Shown here: positions 35,566 to 43,619 of the stretch, piece by piece
Numbering within the stretch: the stretch's first letter is position 1
Layout: the number at the start of each line of letters is the position of its first letter
DNA from: CAYRTD01 sp964528675
GTDB taxonomy: Bacteria; Bacteroidota; Bacteroidia; Bacteroidales; GCA-2748055
Assembly (NCBI GenBank): GCA_964528675.1
Contig: CAZGTU010000006.1
Location: forward strand, 1-64,000
Direction of reading: 5' to 3'
DNA: 64,000 nt
Made by a program: the position numbers and the translations under genes
The notes under the pieces: generated by a model
The model's database searches: none
Seen by the model: the letters and a program-made list of their open reading frames with translations, nothing else
Told to the model about the DNA's origin: nothing

Positions 35566-37263
35566 ATGTACGACATTCTTGAATTAAACAAGAAGCTTCT
35601 GGCGGAACTGCGCCAGATTGCTAAAGACCTGAAGATTAAAAGAGTAGAATCTTACAAAAAACAGGATCTTATTTATAAGATTCTCGATCAGCAAGCCATT
35701 GATGCGTCCGGAGCAAAAGCATCAAAGAAAAGCAAAGCTGACAAGGCACAATCAAAGGCAGAGGACAAAAAACCAACAACAAATGTCCAGAAAACCGGAA
35801 AACGCGGCAGACCGAAAAAATCAGAAGCTGAAACCGAAGTAAAAAAGGAAGCTAAAAATGCCTCTTCAACCGAAAAAGAAGAGCATAAAGAAAAACAGCA
35901 AGCTTCTCATCAAAAAGCCGGCCAGGCAAAGCATTCAGCAAGACCGCAGCAAAAACAACAGGATAAGCGCCAGGAGAAACCACAGGATAAGCGCCAGGAG
36001 AAAGGATCAGATCAAAAATATCGGCAGGAAGGCAGAAGAGATCATAGACATGAAAATAATGGCGACCGCCGCTATCACCAGGATAAAAATAATTTCAGAC
36101 GGCAGCAGCACGATCGGGGAAGGCAAAATGACAAATATGATTTCGAAGGACTTATCAGCAATTCCGGTGTGCTGGAAATTATGCCTGATGGATATGGTTT
36201 CCTGAGGTCTGCTGATTTTAATTATCTCAACTCACCTGATGATATTTATGTTTCTCAATCCCAGATTAAATTATTTGGATTGAAAACCGGGGATACCATT
36301 AAAGGTACCATCCGGCCTCCGAAAGAGGGAGAAAAATATTTTCCCCTTATCAAAGTGGAAGAAATCAACGGCAGATCTCCTGATTTTATTAGAGACAGGG
36401 TACCATTCGACTATCTTACCCCTCTTTTCCCGGAACAAAAATTCACACTTGTAGGTAAAGGTCATACTAATCTTTCCGTGCGGATTGTAGACATGTTCTC
36501 CCCTATCGGAAAAGGTCAGCGTGGATTAATCGTTGCACAACCGAAAACCGGAAAGACAATTCTCCTGCAAAACATTGCCAATGCAATTGCAGCCAATCAT
36601 CCTGAAGTTTATATGATTATCCTTCTTATAGACGAACGGCCCGAGGAAGTAACTGATATGGCAAGAAATGTAAATGCCGAAGTGATCTCATCCACCTTTG
36701 ATGAACCTGCTGAGCGCCATGTAAGGATCGCCAACATTGTTCTTGAAAAAGCCAAAAGAATGGTGGAATGCGGACATGACGTTGTTGTTTTACTCGATTC
36801 TATCACTCGCCTTGCAAGAGCTTTCAATACAGTTTCACCTGCATCCGGTAAAGTACTCTCCGGAGGAGTTGATGCCAATGCTCTTCACAAACCCAAAAGA
36901 TTTTTCGGAGCTGCAAGAAATATAGAAAACGGCGGCTCTATGACCATTATAGCCACTGCACTTACAGAAACCGGTTCCAAAATGGATGATGTGATCTTTG
37001 AAGAATTTAAAGGTACCGGTAATATGGAACTCCAGCTCGACAGGAAATTATCCAACAAACGGGTATGGCCTGCTGTGGATATCAATGCATCAAGTACACG
37101 ACGGGAAGACCTCCTGCTTGATAAGGAGATGATGAACAAACTCTGGATATTGAGAAATTACCTGGGCGATATGAACTCCGTAGAGGCTATGGAATTCTTG
37201 CGTGACCGCATGAGTAAAACAGATACCAATGAGGAATTCCTGATCTCAATGAACGCAGAATAA
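35566..37263 (+). CDS. rho: Transcription termination factor Rho with a large disordered insertion
   Basis: 565 aa, clearly longer than the roughly 420 aa of E. coli Rho. The N-terminal Rho-N helices (about 1-45) are followed by about 150 residues of low-complexity Lys/Gln/Arg/Glu sequence. Then come the cold-shock-like RNA-binding domain (VLEIMPDGYGFLRS, from about 202) and the RecA-type ATPase with P-loop PKTGKT (326-331). The insertion contains a tandem QDKRQEK repeat coded by two exact 22-nt copies (35958-35979 and 35982-36003). Such insertions are known in Bacteroidota Rho and, in Bacteroides thetaiotaomicron, have been linked to phase separation. Confidence 0.95.
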   Translation: MYDILELNKKLLAELRQIAKDLKIKRVESYKKQDLIYKILDQQAIDASGAKASKKSKADKAQSKAEDKKPTTNVQKTGKRGRPKKSEAETEVKKEAKNASSTEKEEHKEKQQASHQKAGQAKHSARPQQKQQDKRQEKPQDKRQEKGSDQKYRQEGRRDHRHENNGDRRYHQDKNNFRRQQHDRGRQNDKYDFEGLISNSGVLEIMPDGYGFLRSADFNYLNSPDDIYVSQSQIKLFGLKTGDTIKGTIRPPKEGEKYFPLIKVEEINGRSPDFIRDRVPFDYLTPLFPEQKFTLVGKGHTNLSVRIVDMFSPIGKGQRGLIVAQPKTGKTILLQNIANAIAANHPEVYMIILLIDERPEEVTDMARNVNAEVISSTFDEPAERHVRIANIVLEKAKRMVECGHDVVVLLDSITRLARAFNTVSPASGKVLSGGVDANALHKPKRFFGAARNIENGGSMTIIATALTETGSKMDDVIFEEFKGTGNMELQLDRKLSNKRVWPAVDINASSTRREDLLLDKEMMNKLWILRNYLGDMNSVEAMEFLRDRMSKTDTNEEFLISMNAE

Positions 37264-37302
37264 ACTGCAGTGGGAAAAATATAGTCCTGAAATTTGATTA
37301 GT

Positions 37303-37323
37303 GTCTGTCCATAATGTCCGATA
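37303..37323 (+). repeat. 21-nt dispersed repeat, copy 2, in a palindromic element
   Basis: Exact copy of 27904-27924. Here it is the left part of a roughly 100-bp element (37297-37400): GTGTCTGT (37301-37308) is inverted as ACAGACAC (37365-37372), an inner near-palindrome TGTTCCGATAGCTATTGGAA spans 37346-37365, and the right end carries an inverted relative of the left end, TTATTGACAGACTCTAATTA. Confidence 0.65.
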
Positions 37324-37398
37324 TCTGCGTTGATCTCGAACATTCTGTTCCGATAGCTATTGGAACAGACACTCGACTTTATTGACAGACTCTAATTA

Positions 37399-37435
37399 GC
37401 CGTCTCATTTCATGTATTGAGGCGGCTTTTTTTTT
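37399..37435 (+). terminator. Intrinsic terminator downstream of rho
   Basis: GCCGTCTCA (37399-37407) pairs with TGAGGCGGC (37418-37426) with one wobble and a 10-base loop, followed by nine T (37427-37435). It lies 135 bases after the rho stop, beyond the dispersed element. Confidence 0.85.
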
Positions 37436-37496
37436 CCATCGGGCAGACCTATTTGTAAAGATCTTATTATATTTATAAGCAAAACCAAAATCCTCT

Positions 37497-38432
37497 ATGA
37501 CCTCCAGAAGAAATTTTATCAAAACAGGTAGCTTACTGGCAGCCACAGGAATGCTTTCCAGTTGCAGTCCAGTTAATGAAAAAAAAGAAAAAGAAAAGGC
37601 GAATTTCTCTTTTTGTCTGAACACAAGCACAATAAGAGGACAGGAGCCAGGCTTAAAAGGCTATATTGAAATTGCAGCAGAAGCAGGGTATGATGGAGTT
37701 GAGCTCTGGGTAAGGGATGTGAAAAAACATATAATTGACGAAGGAAATCCTGCTTCCGATCTGAAAAAATTTATAGAAGATCATGGCTTAAAAGTCGAAA
37801 ATGCCATTGGGTTTGCTCCCTGGCTTATGGAAGATACTCGGGAAGGTAAAGGTTTTGATCTTATGAGAGAAGAAATGAAGCTGATGGCCTCCATCGGATG
37901 CCTGAGAATTGCTGCAGCACCCGGAGGCGTTCCGGCTGGTGAGCCACTCGATCTGTTTATTGCAGGAAGACGTTACCGTGATCTCATTGAAATGGGAAAA
38001 AATATCGGTATTATGCCCCAATTGGAATTCTGGGGAGCTTCACCGGTGCTTTATCATTTTGCACAGATCATGATGATTGCCGCAGCAGCAAATCATCCTG
38101 ATGTACATCTTCTTCCTGATGTATACCATCTTTTTCGGGGCGGCTCCGGTTTTGAAGGCTTAAAAATGCTTTCCGGCAATGTCATTGAGATATTTCACAT
38201 GAATGATTTTGTAGATACTATTCCCAGGGAACAGCAGCAGGATAAAGATCGCGTTTACCCGGGTGATGGTGTTGCTCCCCTGGAAGAAATACTGACAGAT
38301 CTATCCCGGGCGGGAGGAAAAAAAGTCCTTTCGGTGGAATTATTCAACCCCGAGTACTGGAAACAGGATGCATTGCTGGTTGCGAGGACAGCATTGGAGA
38401 AAATGAAGGAGCTTGTTGGGAGGGTGAGTTAG
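37497..38432 (+). CDS. TAT-exported TIM-barrel sugar isomerase/epimerase-like protein
   Basis: 311 aa. Twin-arginine signal SRRNFIKTG (3-11) and a lipobox-like MLSSCSP. The body is an AP_endonuc_2/xylose isomerase-like barrel: NTSTIRGQEPGLKGYIEIAA, then AGYDGVELWVRD, MPQLEFWGASP, LLPDVYHLFRGG and VIEIFHMNDFVD with the metal-binding Glu, Asp, His set. Related proteins include hydroxypyruvate isomerases and inositol/tagatose epimerases. TAT export is common for these in Bacteroidota and suggests a folded, metal-loaded enzyme in the periplasm. It follows the rho terminator and has no clear operon partner. Confidence 0.8.
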   Translation: MTSRRNFIKTGSLLAATGMLSSCSPVNEKKEKEKANFSFCLNTSTIRGQEPGLKGYIEIAAEAGYDGVELWVRDVKKHIIDEGNPASDLKKFIEDHGLKVENAIGFAPWLMEDTREGKGFDLMREEMKLMASIGCLRIAAAPGGVPAGEPLDLFIAGRRYRDLIEMGKNIGIMPQLEFWGASPVLYHFAQIMMIAAAANHPDVHLLPDVYHLFRGGSGFEGLKMLSGNVIEIFHMNDFVDTIPREQQQDKDRVYPGDGVAPLEEILTDLSRAGGKKVLSVELFNPEYWKQDALLVARTALEKMKELVGRVS

Positions 38433-38577
38433 ACGATGGACGATGGAGGGGGGAGTGATGAGTTGGACCATGGACCATAGACCATAGACCATGGATGATG
38501 GATGATGAGTGGTAAACGGTAAACGGTAAGCGGTGGGGGGACCATCAGCCTGAAGATTATCTTTGGTTTTGGATGTA

Positions 38578-38600
38578 GAGACGACCTATATGGGCGTCTC
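38578..38600. repeat. GTAGAGACG-type hairpin
   Basis: GAGACG (38578-38583) and CGTCTC (38595-38600) enclose ACCTATATGGG. It resembles a dispersed palindrome of the form GTAGAGACG...CGTCTC seen in intergenic DNA of several phyla. Only this copy occurs here. Confidence 0.5.
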
Positions 38601-38622
38601 CGTCAGAAAGGGGATAGACCAT

Positions 38623-38663
38623 GCCTGCCCGCCGACGCGAAAGCAAGCGCAATGGCAGGCGGG
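38623..38663. repeat. 41-bp palindromic repeat, copy 2
   Basis: Same 11-nt left end GCCTGCCCGCC and right end GGCAGGCGGG as copy 1, with a different 20-nt core. It abuts copy 3, sharing one G. Confidence 0.75.
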
Positions 38664-38703
38664 CCTGCCCGCCAACCCTAAGGCCAGAGCGTCGGCAGGC
38701 GGG
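38663..38703. repeat. 41-bp palindromic repeat, copy 3
   Basis: Tandem to copy 2, again 41 bp with the same ends and an unrelated core. Confidence 0.75.
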
Positions 38704-38784
38704 GACCAGAGAAAGTTAACGGTGAGGGGCCCTTTGGCTTACTTCGGCTCCGCTCAGCAACCATCACTCAGGGCCCGTGCTCTT

Positions 38785-38949
38785 CATAAACGATTAAACG
38801 ATTAACCCTTAAACAATAACCCATAAACCACTAAACCATAAACCATAAACTTATAAACGATTCAACGATTCAACCCTTAAACCCTTAAACCCTTAAACCC
38901 TTAAACCTATAAACCATAAACGATTAAACCCTTAAACCAATAAACCACT
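38785..38949 (+). repeat. AAACCCTT / AAACCATA short tandem array
   Basis: About 165 bases almost entirely of 7-8-nt units such as AAACCCTT, AAACCATA and AAACGATT, with at least four consecutive AAACCCTT units around 38878-38905. It runs right up to the ATG of the GH97 gene and so forms its leader. There are no G-rich stretches on the coding strand. Confidence 0.85.
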
Positions 38950-40908
38950 ATGAAAAGCATTCATTTATCCATTTTAATAATTTGTCTCGGGGTATTCATC
39001 AACTCATGCACGGATAATGTTCCCGATTCATGGGAATTGAAAAGTCCGGATAAAAATATCTCATTGAACCTGGATCTTAAAGAATCTGCACTTAGCTACA
39101 GTGTGCATGTTTTAAAAGAATATGATACGATAGAAATCATTGGATCATCTCCTCTTGGAATTCACAGGGTTGATGGCGACTTCAGCGAAAATCTTTCATT
39201 TATCTCAGCTACACCGGTAAAACAAATAGATGATAAATATGAGATGATCATTGGAGCAACCGAAAATTATCATGATTTTGCGAATGAACAAAGTTTTCTT
39301 TTTAGAAACGAATCAGGTAAAAAGCTGGAAATTCAATGTCGTGCTTATAATGAAGGAGTTTCATTTCGTTATATATTTCCCGACACAACTGAAGGTAAGT
39401 TTATTGTAACAGGAGAAAAAACAGGTTTTAACCTTCCCGATGAAGGAAAAGCATGGATGCAGCCTTATGATACTATCGTCTGGTGGGCCCCGGCATATGA
39501 ACAATTCTTCCTAAATGCAATCGACATAGGCACAAAAGCCCCTGCCAACCGCAACGGCTGGTGTTTTCCAATGTTGTTTGAGGCAAAAGATTATTTTATC
39601 TATGTTTCAGAAACAGGGCTTGACACTTCCTATGTAGGTACACATCTCGAAGATGAAGCTCCAGGAGGTCTTTATACCATAAGATTCCCCGAACCAGAAG
39701 AAGCTTATAATTATTTTCCTCAAAACCCGGCCTCTTCCCTGCCCTGGAAAATGCCATGGCGTTATATCCTTTTCAGTGAAGAGCTTGACCCTATCTTTAA
39801 CTCCCAGCATGTTTATCATCTCTCACCACCACAGAAAATTGAAAATACCGGGTGGATTGAACCCGGGATATCTTCATGGAGCTGGTGGTCAGACGGAGCC
39901 AGTCCGAGAGATTATAATAAGCTTACTGGATTTATAGATTTCTCTGCTGAAATGGGATGGAAATACAGCCTTATTGATGAAGGCTGGCATGAAATGAAGA
40001 ATGGAGATATTTCCCAGTTGATTGAGTATGCTGACACAAAAGGAGTAGGCATACTTTTATGGTACGATTCAGGCGGGAGAGTAGGATATGTAGAAGAAGA
40101 ACAAAGAAAGATCATGTTCGACGGAAACAAACGAAAGGCTGAAATGAAGAAGATCTCTGATATGGGAGTAAAAGGAATAAAGGTAGACTTCTTTCAGAGC
40201 GATAAGCAGGGAATGATAAAATTATATCATGATATTTTAGAAGACGCAGCAAAATACAGGCTGGTTGTGAATTTTCACGGCTGTACCCTGCCCCGCGGAT
40301 GGGAAAGAAAATACCCTAATCTTTTGACCATGGAGGCAATAAGAGGTGCAGAGGCATATCGTTTTGATGAAAATTATACCGATTATGCCCCTGTTCAAAA
40401 TACCATCATCCCGTTTACAAGGGATGTAGCAGGACCGGTTGATTATACTCCAATCACCCTGACTGATAATAAATATCCTCATACTACCACTTATGCTCAT
40501 GAACTGGCTCTGGGTGTTATTTTTGAATCCGGGCTTCAACACTTCGCCGATCACCATAATAAATATGAAGAGCTTCCTCCAATGGCTTTAGATTATCTTA
40601 AGAAACTCCCTGCTGTATGGAATGAGTCTGTACTCATTGACGGTTATCCCGGCAAACATGTTGCACTTGCCAGAAGAAACGGAAAGAGATGGTTCATAGC
40701 CGGAATTAACGGAGAGAAAAAAGAAAAGAATTTCGTGATTACGACCGGGTACCTTGAACCCGGTAATTATACACTGAACTTAATAAGGGATGGTGAAACC
40801 AGGGATGATTTGATTGAAGAGACCTTCACTGTGGGAAAAGACCAGGCCATCGATATAATGGTGAATCAAAAGGGAGGATTTGCAGGTTTTTTTGAAGAAG
40901 AGAAATAA
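38950..40908 (+). CDS. GH97 family glycoside hydrolase, lipoprotein
   Basis: 652 aa. Lipoprotein signal with cysteine at 20 (FINSCTDN). The N-terminal beta-supersandwich (about 25-290) is followed by the barrel with SWSWWSDGASPRDYNKL and YSLIDEGWHEM. KVDFFQSDKQGM places an aspartate at 413, the position of the nucleophile in the retaining alpha-galactosidase subgroup (BtGal97b), instead of the glycine of inverting SusB-type alpha-glucosidases. MEAIRGAEAYRF follows. A retaining alpha-galactosidase-type activity is therefore more likely than alpha-glucosidase, but this is inferred from one motif. Monocistronic; the leader is a short-repeat array. Confidence 0.88.
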   Translation: MKSIHLSILIICLGVFINSCTDNVPDSWELKSPDKNISLNLDLKESALSYSVHVLKEYDTIEIIGSSPLGIHRVDGDFSENLSFISATPVKQIDDKYEMIIGATENYHDFANEQSFLFRNESGKKLEIQCRAYNEGVSFRYIFPDTTEGKFIVTGEKTGFNLPDEGKAWMQPYDTIVWWAPAYEQFFLNAIDIGTKAPANRNGWCFPMLFEAKDYFIYVSETGLDTSYVGTHLEDEAPGGLYTIRFPEPEEAYNYFPQNPASSLPWKMPWRYILFSEELDPIFNSQHVYHLSPPQKIENTGWIEPGISSWSWWSDGASPRDYNKLTGFIDFSAEMGWKYSLIDEGWHEMKNGDISQLIEYADTKGVGILLWYDSGGRVGYVEEEQRKIMFDGNKRKAEMKKISDMGVKGIKVDFFQSDKQGMIKLYHDILEDAAKYRLVVNFHGCTLPRGWERKYPNLLTMEAIRGAEAYRFDENYTDYAPVQNTIIPFTRDVAGPVDYTPITLTDNKYPHTTTYAHELALGVIFESGLQHFADHHNKYEELPPMALDYLKKLPAVWNESVLIDGYPGKHVALARRNGKRWFIAGINGEKKEKNFVITTGYLEPGNYTLNLIRDGETRDDLIEETFTVGKDQAIDIMVNQKGGFAGFFEEEK

Positions 40909-40911
40909 TTA

Positions 40912-43326
40912 TTATTGATAATCTCTGACCGATGATCGTATTTCCCGGCGTAATTGTTGGTTTATGCGTTCCACTTTGTTATAAAAACCTTGTTCACCGG
41001 GTTTTTTATTGATATTAAACTTTTCTGAAGGAACATAGTTTAATTCACTTATCTCTTGAAGGATATTAAAATTAGGGCTAAGATCTGTGATCATACTGAA
41101 TTCTACCAGGGGAAAATTATCTGTATTAATACCAGTTCCCCCGGTAAAACTTTTCAGTTCATCGGTTCCGGCAAGAAAGTGTCCAAGGAAATGGGCAGGA
41201 CTGTTAATATCAACCTCATACAAATTCCTCATAACTGCCGGTCTTTTGAATTTTCTTTTTAATCTTTCGGGATCAACACTCTTCTCCATCGAAGAGCCCA
41301 TTAAAAGCATATGTCCCCGGGTAACATACCATAATCCGGAATGAGGAAAAACTTCTGTAAAAGATTTTACCAGTGATTTAAACTCCCGCTCAGAAAGCCA
41401 GTTAGAAGGTAACCACTGACACATATATCCATGCTCAGATAATTTATCCAGGCAAATTTCATAAAACTCCTTTGTATATAAATTTGCTCCTAATCTTGCA
41501 TGCACAGCATTAGAAGTAATCAAACCATACTTTTTGTCCTGGCGCAATAAAAAACTTCTGCCGTCCTCATAATATATGTTCACTTTTGGATTACTGATTA
41601 CATTCTGATTTAAGAAATTAAAGTGCAAGGAAGAGGTACTTACCACCTCCGGGGATAACTCAGCAATATCGATAACAGAAATTTCAGTCTGGGCAAGACA
41701 ATTAGCTGTTACCCCCATTCCAAAACCAATTATAAATGCAGAACCAGGATCTTCTGATAAGAACCAGGGAGTATAAGCCAGCATAGTATGAACTTTCAGG
41801 TCGGAGGTTGTAGAAAAGGCAGTTTTTGCCCCATTAATGGCAAGCGCTTTATGTCCCGAAGGCAGCTTATGCACAGAAACTGTTGCTGCAACTCCTTCAT
41901 CGTATGAGATTACCTCATCGCCCGGATAATAGCGAACCCTTTGACGGAAATATTCAGAATATCCGGGGGTAAGAATAACAACAATTGCAATGATCAGGGT
42001 GGTAATTAATACTACTTTCCTTTTATTTTTCAGGTAAGGATGAAAATAAAAAAGCGATAGTCCCAGAATAACATTCAGTAATACTATAATTAAAAAGGAG
42101 TGAAAAATTCCGAATACGGGGATCATGATAAAACCGGCAATGAAGGAGCCAAAAATAGAACCAACGGTATCCAAAAATCCTATGATCCCTATTTTCGATC
42201 CCAGGTCTTTCAGGTTATCCGAAGTTATTTTACCGACAATTGGAAAGGTTGCACCCATGAGCGTTACGGGCATAATAATGATTAAGAACATGATCAGGTA
42301 TTCTTTTCCCGATATAGATATCCAGCTACTCCCGGCACTTCTTTCCTGCACAAGAAGTGGAGAAAGATAAACAAAGAAAATAAGAAGGATAAAAGATATT
42401 GCAGCAATCCCAAGTTGGATATAGCCCATTACAGCAGGCAAATCCCTGAATTTATTGATCCATTTCCTCACGATCATACTTCCCACACTCAAACCAAATA
42501 TAAAACCCACAACAATGACCGAATAAATATAAACCGTTTTATCATATGAAAACTCAATAAATATCCTGGTCCATAGAACTTCATAAGCCAGTGTGGCAAA
42601 TCCTTCCAAAGCAAATACAAAAAGAATCAGCCGTATATATCCTGATGGCCATTTCGGGACTATAGCTGTTTTTGAAGATTTATGTATTGATCTGGTGTAA
42701 TTACCCTTTCCGGATTTGCGTATCAAGAAAATGATCACCGCGTTCATGAGATTCAAAGCAGCGGCAAGATATAGTGTTTCCTTCATTCCCAATAACCGGA
42801 TGAGGAAAAAACCGGCTGCAAATCCTCCCAGCGCGGCACCGAAATTATTAAGGGCATAGATAAGACTTAATTCCTTACCCAGCTTTTGCAGGTTGGTAAC
42901 AAGAATTTTTGCCACTACAGGCACTGTACCGCCCATAAGGGTTGTGGGCACAATGAGCAAAAGAAAACTCTCTGCAAATTTTATGAATTGAGAGGGCAGT
43001 ACCGAATCTAAATCAGAAAAGAAATTAACATATACATCTCTTGTCAGATTAAAGAAGGGTTGAAAAGCAAGGGCATATATAAAAAGACCGGTTTCAATCA
43101 TAAAGTATATCAGCATGGGATTTTTCACCCTGTCAGATAATACCCCGAAAAGATAACTCCCTATTGCCAGACCTGCCATAAAAGCTGTAAGAACAGCACT
43201 TGTTGAATAAACATGAACACCAAAGGTCAGATAAATGGATCTTAACCATACAACCTGATATGCCAATGCGCAAAATCCCGTTAAAAAGATTGTAAGCAAT
43301 AATAAAGTTGTAAATGTCCTGTTCAT
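40912..43326 (-). CDS. Fused MFS-type membrane protein / spermidine synthase-like protein
   Basis: 804 aa. Residues 1-470 hold about twelve membrane segments, opening LLLTIFLTGFCALAYQVVW and GLAIGSYLFGVLSDR. The C-terminal 330 residues are a Rossmann methyltransferase-like spermidine synthase domain: GFGMGVTANCLAQ (near 533), then VIDIAELSPEVV and YYEDGRSFLLR. Such fusions are widespread. Polyamine synthesis is not shown, because the aminopropyl-donor site cannot be checked and there are no speD or speA neighbours. It may export or modify a small cationic metabolite. Convergent with GH97 3 bases away. Confidence 0.8.
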   Translation of the reverse strand: MNRTFTTLLLLTIFLTGFCALAYQVVWLRSIYLTFGVHVYSTSAVLTAFMAGLAIGSYLFGVLSDRVKNPMLIYFMIETGLFIYALAFQPFFNLTRDVYVNFFSDLDSVLPSQFIKFAESFLLLIVPTTLMGGTVPVVAKILVTNLQKLGKELSLIYALNNFGAALGGFAAGFFLIRLLGMKETLYLAAALNLMNAVIIFLIRKSGKGNYTRSIHKSSKTAIVPKWPSGYIRLILFVFALEGFATLAYEVLWTRIFIEFSYDKTVYIYSVIVVGFIFGLSVGSMIVRKWINKFRDLPAVMGYIQLGIAAISFILLIFFVYLSPLLVQERSAGSSWISISGKEYLIMFLIIIMPVTLMGATFPIVGKITSDNLKDLGSKIGIIGFLDTVGSIFGSFIAGFIMIPVFGIFHSFLIIVLLNVILGLSLFYFHPYLKNKRKVVLITTLIIAIVVILTPGYSEYFRQRVRYYPGDEVISYDEGVAATVSVHKLPSGHKALAINGAKTAFSTTSDLKVHTMLAYTPWFLSEDPGSAFIIGFGMGVTANCLAQTEISVIDIAELSPEVVSTSSLHFNFLNQNVISNPKVNIYYEDGRSFLLRQDKKYGLITSNAVHARLGANLYTKEFYEICLDKLSEHGYMCQWLPSNWLSEREFKSLVKSFTEVFPHSGLWYVTRGHMLLMGSSMEKSVDPERLKRKFKRPAVMRNLYEVDINSPAHFLGHFLAGTDELKSFTGGTGINTDNFPLVEFSMITDLSPNFNILQEISELNYVPSEKFNINKKPGEQGFYNKVERINQQLRREIRSSVRDYQ

Positions 43327-43619
43327 AAGTCCTTAGGGGCTTCCAGAAGAAAAAAATTTCCTGAATGACAAAGAAGCTTAAAAGTAATAAATAATTTTAG
43401 CGTGATGAAAATAACAATTCATTAAGGACTTTTCCTGCTGGAATTGTTTTTTATCAATTAATTCTTAAAAAAGTGATAATTTATCATTTTATGCCCTGTT
43501 TTATTATTAATTTGGATAATAAGTTCTTAAATTTGGCGCTTGTTTTATTTGTAAGAATATTTATACCCCCTGCTTATTCATAGCAGAATAACTATTTATA
43601 AATCTAAAAATAAAGAACA

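Larger units (their letters stand above)
38433..38949. other. Composite repeat region before the GH97 gene
   Basis: About 517 bases without a real gene. It is made of short tandem repeats (GGACCATGGACCATAGACCAT, trimmed here to the unit ACCATAG, around 38464-38500; GGTAAAC near 38511-38535), a GAGACG/CGTCTC hairpin (38578-38600), two 41-bp palindromic elements (38623-38703) and an AAACCCTT-like array (38785-38949). A 80-codon frame across it is a by-product of the repeats. Confidence 0.75.

Noticed and set aside
38563..38805. An 80-codon plus-strand frame
   Set aside because: It runs across 41-bp elements and hairpins; amino acid content follows the repeats.
38785..38949. CRISPR array
   Set aside because: Units are 7-8 nt in direct tandem without spacers, and there are no cas genes.
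43327..43619. Leader peptide and attenuator before leuC
   Set aside because: A 28-codon frame with some Leu codons (near 43478-43584) overlaps the only promoter-like element and is not followed by a terminator or paired arms.
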